DNA of 64,000 nt, from contig NZ_JBIQOI010000002.1 in NCBI RefSeq assembly GCF_044197065.1, positions 1 to 64,000 of the forward strand, read 5' to 3'. Below are positions 8,512 through 17,053 of the stretch, piece by piece. Every line of letters starts with the position of its first letter. Positions within the stretch are counted from its first letter, which is position 1. Source of the DNA: Kluyvera ascorbata_C. Lineage in GTDB: Bacteria > Pseudomonadota > Gammaproteobacteria > Enterobacterales > Enterobacteriaceae. The notes under the pieces are model-generated. The model was not told where the DNA came from, made no database searches, and saw only the letters and a list, made by a program, of their open reading frames with translations. The position numbers and the translations under genes were made by a program.

Positions 8512-9261
8512 CTAAATTTGCGCCAAACCACCGTCAACATAGATTTCAGCAGCATTAATAAAGCGTGAATCATCAGATGCGAGGAACGCGACGGTTTTAC
8601 CCACTTCTTCAGGCTCACCCAAGCGGCCCAACGGCACGCCAGCAGCGAGTGCATCGAACAGCCCCTGACGATGTTCTTCATCGACCAACCCACCGAGACC
8701 GGGCGTACGGATTGGGCCTGGACTCACGACGTTAATGCGGATATCGCGATCTTTCAGGTCAAGCGCCCATGAGCGCACCAGACTGCGTAGCGCGGCTTTG
8801 CTGGCGCTGTAAACGCTGAAATTCGCCGTGCCTTTCACCGCGGCCGTCGAGCCGGTCAGGATCACTGAGGCACCGGGCGTTAACAACGGTAGCGCCTTCT
8901 GAACCGTAAACAGAACACCGCGCACATTGGTGCCGAAAATCCGGTCGAAATGCTCCTCGGTGATGGCGCCGAGTGGCATCATGTCCCCACCGCCAGCGTT
9001 GGCGAACAGCACATCGAGACGCCCCGCTTCACTCGCAATCGTCGAAAACACGGTATCGAGGTCACTTAACACGGAAGCATCCGCGCGAATCCCTTTCGCC
9101 GCAGGGCCGATTAACGCCACGGCAGCATCCAGCTCTTCCTGGCGACGACCGGTGATGTACACTTTCGCCCCCTGTTCGACCAGCACTTGTGCAGTCGCCA
9201 GACCAATACCTGAAGTCCCACCGGTTACTAAAGCAATTTTTTCCGAAAGTTTCTTATTCAT
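8512..9261 (-). CDS. SDR-family NAD(P)-dependent oxidoreductase
   Basis: Classical short-chain dehydrogenase, 249 residues. Cofactor motif TGGTSGIG near residue 14, the NAG stretch LFANAGGGD, catalytic Ser (LTGST) and YSASK, and the PGPIRTPG loop. AAGGAAATG precedes the start. Divergent from the LysR at 9444; the SDR/LysR pairing is common in enterobacteria and implies regulation by that LysR. The substrate is not deducible. Confidence 0.92.
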   Translation of the reverse strand: MNKKLSEKIALVTGGTSGIGLATAQVLVEQGAKVYITGRRQEELDAAVALIGPAAKGIRADASVLSDLDTVFSTIASEAGRLDVLFANAGGGDMMPLGAITEEHFDRIFGTNVRGVLFTVQKALPLLTPGASVILTGSTAAVKGTANFSVYSASKAALRSLVRSWALDLKDRDIRINVVSPGPIRTPGLGGLVDEEHRQGLFDALAAGVPLGRLGEPEEVGKTVAFLASDDSRFINAAEIYVDGGLAQI

Positions 9262-9443
9262 GACGCATTTCCTTAACTAAAGTATGAATATGCTAATTGA
9301 GTCATCGACTTACAGAGATAATCAGCCGTCTCAGTTCGGTTGGTACTTTAGCGTTGTTAACCTATGCAGAAAAATACAGGAAAATGAAAAACACTCTTCA
9401 CCTGTGTGAATAATGGCGCTTTACCGTCGGGAAAAAGTGAATA

Positions 9444-10349
9444 ATGGATCGATTTTCAGCCCTCAAAGTGTTTACGCGCGTTGTCGAAACGAACAGTTTT
9501 ACCCGCGCTGCTGACTCACTGGATATGCCCAATGCCACCATCAGCAAAACGATTCAACAGCTTGAAGCGCATCTGGGGACACGCCTCCTGCAGCGCACCA
9601 CGCGACGCATTACCGTCACGCCGGAGGGGCAGGAATATTATGAGAAAGCGCTGCGTATTCTGACGGAGTTGGATGAGATTGATGCGTCGTTTAAAACCTC
9701 CAGCACGAAGCCCAAAGGTCACCTGCGGATAGCCATTGGCGGCTCAACCGCCCGTGACGTTCTGGTGCCATTGCTGGCAGATTTCATGACCATCTACCCG
9801 GATATTCGTATCGATCTGCAGGTTGCGGATAAACCGTCGGATCTGATTAGCGGCAATATTGACTGTGCTATCCGAGGCGGTCCGATGGAGGACTCCTCGC
9901 TTATCGCACGAAAAATCGGTGAAGCGGCATTAATTACCTGCGCCACGCCCGGCTACCTGAAACGCTACGGCGTCCCTGCCTACCCTGATGAACTCAGGAA
10001 TGGGCACCGCCTTATCAGCTATTTGTCTCCCGCCAGCGGAAGACCGTTCCCATTCCGCTTTGAACACGACGGCGACAAAATAGAGATAAAAGCGGAACAT
10101 CATCTCGGCATCAATGAGAGCAATGCGCATATTGCCGCCGTGGAAGCCGGGTTGGGGATCGTGCAGACGTTCACCTACTCGCTCAAAAAAGCGCTGGCCG
10201 CCGGGGCACTGGTGGAAATACTCGCTAAATGGCGGCCTGCGCCCTATCCTTTTCACGTTGTCTATGCGCAAAATCGCCATGTGCCTCCCCGCCTGCGAGT
10301 CTTCCTGGAATGGCTAGCAAATTCATTTCCAGCGGCCGTTAAGGAATAG
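9444..10349 (+). CDS. LysR-family transcriptional regulator
   Basis: A 301-residue LysR protein. HTH MDRFSALKVFTRVVETNSF, then AADSLDMPNATISKTIQQLEAHLG; the C-terminal effector domain includes GNIDCAIRGG, typical of the group that controls divergent short-chain dehydrogenases. The 182-bp intergenic region to the SDR gene contains AT-rich DNA suitable for T-N11-A sites, but I could not fix a specific box. Confidence 0.9.
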   Translation: MDRFSALKVFTRVVETNSFTRAADSLDMPNATISKTIQQLEAHLGTRLLQRTTRRITVTPEGQEYYEKALRILTELDEIDASFKTSSTKPKGHLRIAIGGSTARDVLVPLLADFMTIYPDIRIDLQVADKPSDLISGNIDCAIRGGPMEDSSLIARKIGEAALITCATPGYLKRYGVPAYPDELRNGHRLISYLSPASGRPFPFRFEHDGDKIEIKAEHHLGINESNAHIAAVEAGLGIVQTFTYSLKKALAAGALVEILAKWRPAPYPFHVVYAQNRHVPPRLRVFLEWLANSFPAAVKE

Positions 10350-10487
10350 CTCAATACCCGTTAATATCGCAAGGTATTAACGGGTGAAAATCAACGTTCT
10401 CTTTTAACGCTTCCTTATTATTAATAGGGGTCATTGCCGATAACCCTATTCCGCCCAGAAATTATCCCACGCTGAAATTATCTCCCA

Positions 10488-10516
10488 TTGACACCCCATA
10501 TAGGCCATTGTATAAA
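10488..10516 (+). promoter_or_regulatory. Sigma-70 promoter of the metal-chelate transport operon
   Basis: TTGACA (10488-10493), a 17-base spacer and TATAAA (10511-10516): a near-consensus promoter 90 bp upstream of the binding-protein gene, with predicted start near 10523. A GAAATTATC direct repeat at about 10458 and 10474 lies just upstream of the -35. Confidence 0.75.
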
Positions 10517-10526
10517 ACCACGCCTT

Positions 10527-10545
10527 AATAATGAGTTTCATTTGC
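10527..10545 (+). promoter_or_regulatory. Candidate Fur box
   Basis: The 19-mer AATAATGAGTTTCATTTGC matches the classical Fur consensus at about 13 of 19 positions and sits immediately after the predicted transcription start, where repressor binding would block transcription. A strong promoter plus an overlapping Fur-like site in front of an iron-type ABC importer is coherent, but the match is by eye. Confidence 0.5.
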
Positions 10546-10605
10546 ATTAAAAACACAACCCAGGTTCCCATCCTCAATAACAATTTTAATGAAGGATAGC
10601 GTTTA

Positions 10606-11604
10606 ATGAAAAAGGTCATCTGCGCAGTAGGCATGGTGTTGGCGTCAGCCGGTTCGGCGCTGGCAACCACCTATCCTCTGACTATCGAAAACTGTGGATA
10701 TAAAGAGACGTTCACCAAGCCGCCTGAGCGCGTTGTCGCGCTGGGGCAAAATACGGTTGAGATTCTACTGCTACTGGGGCTGCAAAATAACGTCACCGCT
10801 AGCGCATTCTGGCCCACTAACGTTCTGCCGCAGCTGGCTGAAAAAAATGCAAAAATCAAAACGCTGACGGTGGAGATCCCGACACTCGAATCTATCCTCG
10901 CGCAGAACCCAGACTTTGTTCCGGCCCAGCTTCCGCTGCTGCTGGGGCCAGAAAGCAAGGTGGCTAAGCGCGAAGATTTAGCCACGGTCGGCGTTAACAG
11001 CTATTTATCACCAGGCATGTGCGCCACGAAAAAAGCGGCCGGCGATATGTATGGCAGCAGACAGAAACTCTGGGACATGACCTATCTCTATAAAGAGATC
11101 GAAGACTTTGCCACCATCTTTAACGTGCAGCCTCGGGGTGAAGCGTTAATTGCCGATTTTAAAAAGCGTGAAAACGACCTGCGCACAGAATTCACTAAAA
11201 ACAAAAAGGATCTCTCTTTCGTATTCTGGTTCTCAAGCTCCTCACCTTCGGCAGATGCCTATGTGGGCGGTAAAAACAGCGCCTCGGGCTTTATCGCTAA
11301 CGTCCTTGGGGGCCATAACGCCATTACTTCTGAAACCGAGTGGCCAACCGTCGGCTGGGAAAGCATTATTGCCGCAAACCCTGACGTCATTGTGGTCTCG
11401 AGCCTGGATCGTAACCGCTGGGCGCTGGATAACGCGGAAGAGAAAATTAAATTCCTCAAGACCGACCCTGCCGTGAGCCAGCTTGACGCTGTAAAAAAAG
11501 GCCACATCGTGGTGATGGATGGCCAGGCGATGAACCCGACCATCAGAACAATCTACGGCGCTGAACAGGTTGGTGAACAGCTCAGAAAACTGGGGCTGAA
11601 CTAA
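10606..11604 (+). CDS. Iron-chelate/cobalamin-type ABC transporter, periplasmic binding protein
   Basis: A 332-residue class III (FepB/FecB/BtuF-like) solute-binding protein. A cleavable signal peptide (MKKVICAVGMVLASAGSALA) ends at an ALA-T site. Two lobes follow: PPERVVALGQNTVEILLLLGL in the first, then GWESIIAANPDVIVVSS in the second. GAAGGATAG precedes the ATG. The stop overlaps the permease start by one base, so the genes are translationally coupled. Family knowledge supports uptake of ferric siderophore, haem or B12; no outer-membrane receptor is nearby, so the ligand is open. Confidence 0.9.
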   Translation: MKKVICAVGMVLASAGSALATTYPLTIENCGYKETFTKPPERVVALGQNTVEILLLLGLQNNVTASAFWPTNVLPQLAEKNAKIKTLTVEIPTLESILAQNPDFVPAQLPLLLGPESKVAKREDLATVGVNSYLSPGMCATKKAAGDMYGSRQKLWDMTYLYKEIEDFATIFNVQPRGEALIADFKKRENDLRTEFTKNKKDLSFVFWFSSSSPSADAYVGGKNSASGFIANVLGGHNAITSETEWPTVGWESIIAANPDVIVVSSLDRNRWALDNAEEKIKFLKTDPAVSQLDAVKKGHIVVMDGQAMNPTIRTIYGAEQVGEQLRKLGLN

Positions 11605-12641
11605 TGACAACGGCGGTACTTCAAGCGCGGCAAAAACTGCTGTTAACCACCTCCAGCCTGCTGGCAGTGATACTTTTGCTGCTGGTGATTGCCGTTGGTG
11701 TGAGCGTGGGTGAGCTGTCGATTCCGTTGCGTAACGTCTTTTACGCCGTCGCAAACAAAATGGGGCTGACCAGCGTTCCACTCAACCGCATTTATGAAAG
11801 CGTTATCTGGGACTTTCGCCTGAGCCGTGCGCTGGTTGCCGCCTGCTGTGGCGCTGGGCTCGCCATCTGCGGCGCCGTGTTACAAAGCCTGCTGAAGAAC
11901 GCCCTAGCGGAGCCTTACGTGCTCGGTGTTTCCGCCGGTGCATCGACGGGTGCCGTTTCAGTCGTGGTGTTAGGTCTCGGCACTGGCGCCGTTTCGCTCT
12001 CGGCTGGCGCCTTTGCCGGAGCCTTTGCCGCCTTTGCTTTCGTGGCGTTTCTGACCAACGGCGCACGCGGTGGCAACGAACGGACGATTCTGGCTGGCGT
12101 GGCGGCATCGCAGCTTTTTAATGCCATTACCGCCTACACCATAAGCACCTCCGCCAGCGCGCAACAGGCTCGTGATGTGATGTTCTGGCTGCTGGGCAGT
12201 TTCAGCGGCGTCCGCTGGCCGGAGTTTCAGCTCGTGTTGGTGGTGGTGTTGATTGGGCTCGCCGTCTGTCTCTACTACTCGCGCGCGCTGGACGCCTTTA
12301 CCTTCGGCGATGACGCCGCCGCGTCATTGGGGATTTCCGTTCCCTGGGTACGGCTGGTCCTCTTCACCACAACGGCGCTCATCACCGCAACGATCGTCAG
12401 CATGGCCGGTTCAATTGGCTTTGTCGGGCTTGTGGTTCCCCACATGATGCGCTTTTTCTTTGGCCCACTGCACCGCACGCTGCTTATCGCCAGCGCGCTG
12501 GCCGGCGCCATTTTGATGGTGCTCGCCGATATCGCATCGCGATTACTGATAGCACCGCAAAGTCTGCCGGTTGGTGTTGTCACCGCCCTGGTGGGGGTAC
12601 CTTTCTTTGCCGTTATTATCTACCGTTCAAGGAATAAGTGA
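11604..12641 (+). CDS. FecCD-family ABC transporter permease
   Basis: A 345-residue integral membrane protein with about ten transmembrane segments. It has the FecCD signatures ALAEPYVLGVSAGAS and GSIGFVGLVVPHMMR, the coupling region for the ATPase. A single permease gene implies a homodimeric pore, as in BtuC, rather than the FepDG heterodimer. It overlaps the gene on each side (TAATG at 11602 and TGATG at 12639). Confidence 0.92.
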   Translation: MTTAVLQARQKLLLTTSSLLAVILLLLVIAVGVSVGELSIPLRNVFYAVANKMGLTSVPLNRIYESVIWDFRLSRALVAACCGAGLAICGAVLQSLLKNALAEPYVLGVSAGASTGAVSVVVLGLGTGAVSLSAGAFAGAFAAFAFVAFLTNGARGGNERTILAGVAASQLFNAITAYTISTSASAQQARDVMFWLLGSFSGVRWPEFQLVLVVVLIGLAVCLYYSRALDAFTFGDDAAASLGISVPWVRLVLFTTTALITATIVSMAGSIGFVGLVVPHMMRFFFGPLHRTLLIASALAGAILMVLADIASRLLIAPQSLPVGVVTALVGVPFFAVIIYRSRNK

Positions 12642-13402
12642 TGAGTATTTCCGCTGATAACATTACCTGGAAGGTCGGCAAAAAGGTCATCGTGAATAAC
12701 GTCTCGCTGCAGGTCTCACGCGGTGAAACGGTTGGACTGCTTGGCCCCAACGGCTGCGGAAAATCGTCTCTGTTACGTATTCTGGCCGGTCTTCGTCGCC
12801 CTGAAGCCGGGCAGGTAATGCTGGATGGACAGGACATCGCCCGAATGGCCAAAAAGCAGCTTGCCCGTCGAGTCGCGTTTGTTGAACAACACGGTATGAC
12901 CGATGCCAATATGCGCGTGCGTGACGTGGTTAAGCTCGGCCGAATTCCCCACCACACGCCCTTTTCTAACTGGAGCGCGCACGATGACGAAACCGTTACC
13001 GCCGCGCTGCAGCGCGTGGATATGCTGGACAAAAGCGATCAGGGCTGGCTGAGTCTGTCCGGCGGTGAACGACAGCGCGTGCATATTGCCCGCGCGCTGG
13101 CCCAGACGCCGACGGAAATTTTGCTGGATGAGCCCACCAACCACCTGGATATTCACCATCAGATGCAGCTAATGCAGTTGATAAGCGAGCTCCCAGTAAC
13201 CAGCATTGTGGCGATCCACGATCTCAACCACGCCGCGATGTTCTGTGACGCGCTGATTGTGATGCAGAACGGGAAAATCATCGCCACAGGGACGCCTGAT
13301 GATATTCTGAGTGAAGCCTTACTCTGGGAAGTATTTCGGGTGAAAACCCGTATCGAAGTCTCCCGTTTTCATGGCAAAAAGCACATCCACTTTATCGTTT
13401 AA
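12641..13402 (+). CDS. ABC transporter ATP-binding protein (FecE/FepC/BtuD-like)
   Basis: About 253 residues. Walker A GPNGCGKSS, Q-loop in FVEQHG, signature LSGGERQRV, Walker B ILLDEPTNHLD and H-loop AIHDLNHA are all intact. The start at 12641 overlaps the permease stop in TGATG; a GTG one codon earlier is possible. It powers the importer formed with the two preceding genes. Confidence 0.93.
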   Translation: MSISADNITWKVGKKVIVNNVSLQVSRGETVGLLGPNGCGKSSLLRILAGLRRPEAGQVMLDGQDIARMAKKQLARRVAFVEQHGMTDANMRVRDVVKLGRIPHHTPFSNWSAHDDETVTAALQRVDMLDKSDQGWLSLSGGERQRVHIARALAQTPTEILLDEPTNHLDIHHQMQLMQLISELPVTSIVAIHDLNHAAMFCDALIVMQNGKIIATGTPDDILSEALLWEVFRVKTRIEVSRFHGKKHIHFIV

Positions 13403-13417
13403 GGCTCGCCAGACCGT

Positions 13418-14665
13418 ATGCTTCGCCTCCCGCTTCGTCCTGCTAAAACGCTATGGCCGCCCGTTCTACTGGGCAGCCAGTTTGTTTTTAACATCGGCTT
13501 TTATGCAGTGGTACCGTTCCTCGCTATCTTTTTACGCGACGATATGATGCTCTCCGGAGGGCTGATTGGCCTGGTGCTGGGGCTGCGCACCTTCTCTCAG
13601 CAAGGGATGTTTATCATAGGCGGCGCGCTCTCCGACCGCTTTGGTGCGCGCGTGATTATTCTGTGCGGCTGCGCGATTCGCGTGGCGGGCTATCTGCTTC
13701 TGGGCTTCGGGACATCGCTTACGCCCATCATTCTGGGAGCCTGTCTTACCGGGGTTGGCGGCGCGTTGTTCTCCCCATCAATTGAAGCGTTACTGGCAAA
13801 AGCCGGGACGCAAAGTGAGGCGAACGGTAAACGCAGTCGCGCAGAATGGTTTGCGCTGTTTGCCGTATGCGGTGAGCTGGGTGCCGTCCTTGGTCCCGTG
13901 GCAGGCGCGCTGCTGACGGGGCTGGGCTTTCGTCAGGTTGCGCTAGCCGGTGCCGCGGTATTCGTTGCGGCACTGGTGATACTCTATTTTTGTCTTCCCA
14001 CCGAAGCGCATAATAGTCGGGCACTAAAGGTGGTTCCGTGGTGGACGACCTTCCGTCAGCCGCGCTTCGTCGCCTTTATTATTGCCTATAGCTCGTGGCT
14101 CCTGAGCTATAACCAACTTTATCTGGCATTGCCGGTGGAGATACAGCGTTCCGGCGGCAGTGAGAAAGACCTTGGCCCGCTTTTTATGTTGGCCTCGCTA
14201 CTCATTATTCTGCTGCAGCTTCCGCTGGCACGCTTCGCAAGGCGCGTGGGGGCGTCGCGCTGCTTACCGGTTGGCTTTATGCTGCTGGCCGCCGCTTTTG
14301 CGAGCGTGGCGATATTCGCCTCCTCTCCGCCGCTGGCGGGTTGGCTCCGGCTTATACCTTCAGTTTCACTGGTGACGCTGTTGACGTTGGGGCAAATGCT
14401 GCTAGTTCCGGCGGCAAAAGATCTGATCCCCAGCTTTGCGGAAGAATCGACGCTGGGCGCGCACTATGGTGCGTTAGCGACTGCCGGTGGTATTGCGGTG
14501 CTGGCGGGAAATTTGTTGCTTGGCCCTCTGCTGGACGGCGCGCTGGTGCCCTCAACGCAGGCCAGTTATCCCTGGCTATTGCTCTCGCTGTTTCCGCTTT
14601 GCAGCGCGGCGGCCATGATCTGGATTTGCCGCCCGCTGCAAAGCACCCTGCTAACAAGACCCTGA
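13418..14665 (+). CDS. MFS transporter, last gene of the metal-chelate operon
   Basis: A 415-residue twelve-helix major facilitator. The cytoplasmic loop signature between helices 2 and 3 appears as GALSDRFGARV. It lies 15 bp after the ATPase on the same strand, so it very likely belongs to the ABC operon. MFS proteins beside siderophore importers often export the chelator or its fragments (EntS is the known case), but drug efflux is an alternative. No chelator-biosynthesis gene is in the window. Confidence 0.85.
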   Translation: MLRLPLRPAKTLWPPVLLGSQFVFNIGFYAVVPFLAIFLRDDMMLSGGLIGLVLGLRTFSQQGMFIIGGALSDRFGARVIILCGCAIRVAGYLLLGFGTSLTPIILGACLTGVGGALFSPSIEALLAKAGTQSEANGKRSRAEWFALFAVCGELGAVLGPVAGALLTGLGFRQVALAGAAVFVAALVILYFCLPTEAHNSRALKVVPWWTTFRQPRFVAFIIAYSSWLLSYNQLYLALPVEIQRSGGSEKDLGPLFMLASLLIILLQLPLARFARRVGASRCLPVGFMLLAAAFASVAIFASSPPLAGWLRLIPSVSLVTLLTLGQMLLVPAAKDLIPSFAEESTLGAHYGALATAGGIAVLAGNLLLGPLLDGALVPSTQASYPWLLLSLFPLCSAAAMIWICRPLQSTLLTRP

Positions 14666-14667
14666 CA

Positions 14668-15237
14668 TTAAATGCATGGCCCAGTAGCGCAGCCATACAT
14701 CATAAATAGCGGGAATAATGGGAGTAATGGGATGAGTGCGATGGAACCCGCGGTAGTCAGCGTCTGGGTTTTATCATTGATTGACACCACAATCGGCTGC
14801 TCCAGCCGATAAGGTGCCGCCAACTCCTCCGCATCAGAACTAGACCAGAACCCGTTGGCTTTAAACATCACGCCAAGGTGGTCGTTATCGATTGAGGTCG
14901 CTTTATACTCATTGCGCAGAATAGTTTGCTGGCTGGCATCGACATTACGCTTATCGATAACTACCAGGTACTCTGCCGTGACTTCATGATCCTTAACCGC
15001 AAAATTCACCCGCACGCCGGATGCCTGCTGATGAAAACGCTGATAAAACGTGTTATAGCGTTGATATTCCTGAGGCATCCCCTTACGGAAGAAGCGATAA
15101 CTGTGCTTTTCAGAGCTGGCAATAATGCCGGAATCAATCGGTTTAATCGCCACAATTGTTTCGGTCGGCGGTAGGTTTGGGGTATTGGCGCAACCGGCCA
15201 GCAGTAGCGCTACCAGCAATGATGCATATTTCAACAT
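14668..15237 (-). CDS. Lipoprotein of unknown function
   Basis: A 189-residue protein with a type II signal peptide: MLKYASLLVALLLAGC, lipobox LLAGC, mature Cys at position 16 followed by Ala-Asn, which favours outer-membrane sorting. The body is soluble and mixed alpha/beta, with a hydrophobic C-terminus (IALIPLLPLFPLFMMYG) that may be a membrane segment. I do not recognise the family. It is convergent with the MFS gene, two bases apart, with no clear terminator between. Confidence 0.75.
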   Translation of the reverse strand: MLKYASLLVALLLAGCANTPNLPPTETIVAIKPIDSGIIASSEKHSYRFFRKGMPQEYQRYNTFYQRFHQQASGVRVNFAVKDHEVTAEYLVVIDKRNVDASQQTILRNEYKATSIDNDHLGVMFKANGFWSSSDAEELAAPYRLEQPIVVSINDKTQTLTTAGSIALIPLLPLFPLFMMYGCATGPCI

Positions 15238-15338
15238 GTCTTCTTTTCCTGTTCGCTATCTTGTCATCCACAACATCATAGAACCTGGACGACGGTATTC
15301 GTAACCCCCAGATCCTTGTAGCGTCTTAAAAAACTAAA

Positions 15339-15351
15339 GTGACAACGTCAC
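15339..15351. promoter_or_regulatory. matS site (MatP binding)
   Basis: GTGACAACGTCAC is an exact match to the matS consensus GTGACRNYGTCAC. MatP binding to matS organises the Ter macrodomain in enterobacteria; tus and Ter sites in this window support the assignment. Confidence 0.88.
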
Positions 15352-15421
15352 ATCAATAATCATAATCCCAAATAAAAGTTAATTATATGAATTATAGAGT
15401 AATTTCTGTTTTATCGCGCGC

Positions 15422-15472
15422 TACGTAAATTCTGATATTTTACCAGTGCCATCGTACGTCAGAATTCACGTA
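15422..15472. repeat. Long imperfect inverted repeat upstream of the VF530 gene
   Basis: TACGTAAATTCTGA (15422-15435) and TCAGAATTCACGTA (15459-15472) pair over 14 bp with one mismatch and a 23-base loop. It lies within the 353-bp gap 15238-15590, which has no gene. There is no T-tract, and it ends about 120 bp before the VF530 ATG. It could be a cruciform, an operator pair or an mRNA leader structure. Confidence 0.55.
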
Positions 15473-15590
15473 CAGCTGCCTTAAAATCGAGCGAAAATTC
15501 AACATGCCCACCTGCGCCATTGCCGGATGTTCCGCTTTCTTGTAACCTTCCCCCGCGCATCATTTTCACCTCAATTTTAACGGACCTCCC

Positions 15591-15875
15591 ATGACAGAAC
15601 ATATTTCTAAAGATCCTTTGCACGGCGTCACCCTGGAAATGCAGGTCAATGCGCTGGTGGCACGTTATGGGTGGGTACAGTTGAGCAAGCTGATAAACAT
15701 CAACTGCTTTAAGAATGACCCGAGCGTGAAATCCAGCCTTAAATTTTTGCGACGTACCCCGTGGGCGCGTGCTGAAGTGGAAGCGCTTTATCTGGACTCG
15801 TTGACCGGCGATGTGGAAATAACGCCGGAAGAACCGGCGTTTAATCCGTGGGGTAGCGGGAGAACTAAGGGTTAA
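15591..15875 (+). CDS. VF530 family DNA-binding protein (DUF2132)
   Basis: A 94-residue small protein. The family core is clear: DPLHGVTLEMQVNALVARYG, then ININCFKNDPSVKSSLKFLR and KFLRRTPWARAEVEALYL. The family fold, named after a Vibrio fischeri structure, resembles DNA-binding domains, but the cellular role is unknown. The last 11 bases overlap the end of the convergent oxidoreductase. Confidence 0.9.
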   Translation: MTEHISKDPLHGVTLEMQVNALVARYGWVQLSKLININCFKNDPSVKSSLKFLRRTPWARAEVEALYLDSLTGDVEITPEEPAFNPWGSGRTKG

Positions 15876-16869
15876 CGCGAATCAACGGCTTACCACTGAA
15901 CTGACGATGACGAAGCTGATTCAGCAGCACGGCCAGTTCGGCAAAATCCGCGATCACCGTCTCTTCGGCCACTAAACGCTTCGCCACCAGATCCAACATG
16001 ATCTTTTCACCGGCGGCCGTCAACTGGTGCCATGCATCGTCATCGCCGTACCAGTGAAGGGCACCGAGCGCCACTTCATGCATCGACAACGTGCGGCCAA
16101 ACGGCGCGCATGGCCACTGCGTCAGCCGCCCCTGAATCGCGATGATGTGACCATTTGCCTTCAGCGCGGGGGTCAGACGAGCAGCATGATCCTCGTTAAC
16201 GCTATCAATCACCGCAAAGAACGATGCCGCTTTTTCCTCTGGCCACAAGCTGCCGGAAGTTAATGGCCCCTCAATGCAGGTTTGCGCGCCCAACGCCTTT
16301 AAGCGCTGCCAGTGACGCGGGTTGCACATCGCGGTGACCGCAAATCCCCTCGCCGCTGCGAATTGCACAAGATAGTGGCCTACGGCGCCACCGGCACCGC
16401 TTATCAACAGCGGCGCGCCGTTAATCACCGGCAGTTTTTCAATAGCAAGCCAGGCCGTCAGCGCCGGACAAGGAAGGCTTGCCGCCGTTTCAAAACTCAA
16501 TGACTCCGGCAAACGCATCAGAGCGCGAGCTGCAACGGGCGTATGCTCCGCATAGCTGCCGGGCTTCGCGAGGCTCTGGTGATATGCGACGCGCTGGCCC
16601 AGCCAGCTTTGATCGACGCCCTCACCCAGCGCGACCACCGATCCCGCGCCGTCAACGCCGGGGACATGGCCCTTTTCCCAGTCAACCAAACCCGGGCTTA
16701 ATACCTTCCAGTCCACCGGGTTAAGCCCGATAACCGCGTTGCGAACCAAAACGTCGCCCGCCGCAAGCTGTGGGATGGCAATGCGCGTCAGCTCAAGCGC
16801 TTCTGGCTCGGGGCTGTTTTGCCACGTCCAGGCGAGATGCGTGTCGGCAGTCGGTGAATATTCAGACAT
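15865..16869 (-). CDS. Zinc-binding alcohol dehydrogenase family protein (MDR)
   Basis: A 334-residue quinone-oxidoreductase-like medium-chain reductase. N-terminal VRNAVIGLNPVDWKVLSPG, nucleotide loop LLISGAGGAVGHYLVQFAAARG, and a C-terminal RLVAEETVIADFAE segment. It differs from the pair at 2-4 kb. GTAAGGAAG precedes the ATG. It appears monocistronic; its substrate is unknown. Confidence 0.88.
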   Translation of the reverse strand: MSEYSPTADTHLAWTWQNSPEPEALELTRIAIPQLAAGDVLVRNAVIGLNPVDWKVLSPGLVDWEKGHVPGVDGAGSVVALGEGVDQSWLGQRVAYHQSLAKPGSYAEHTPVAARALMRLPESLSFETAASLPCPALTAWLAIEKLPVINGAPLLISGAGGAVGHYLVQFAAARGFAVTAMCNPRHWQRLKALGAQTCIEGPLTSGSLWPEEKAASFFAVIDSVNEDHAARLTPALKANGHIIAIQGRLTQWPCAPFGRTLSMHEVALGALHWYGDDDAWHQLTAAGEKIMLDLVAKRLVAEETVIADFAELAVLLNQLRHRQFSGKPLIRVNP

Positions 16870-17053
16870 AGGGCTTCCTTACTGTTTTCAGGATCGATAA
16901 CCATCAACCTTAAGAAATTCGCAGAAATAAGGCAAATGACATATCGGGATGATCCTTATCATTTCGTGTGATATCACTGTGGCTAACCGATTGACTTCGC
17001 CGTGAATAGTACGAAAATGTTCATCACTCGCGATAACCCGAATAACGGCACCT

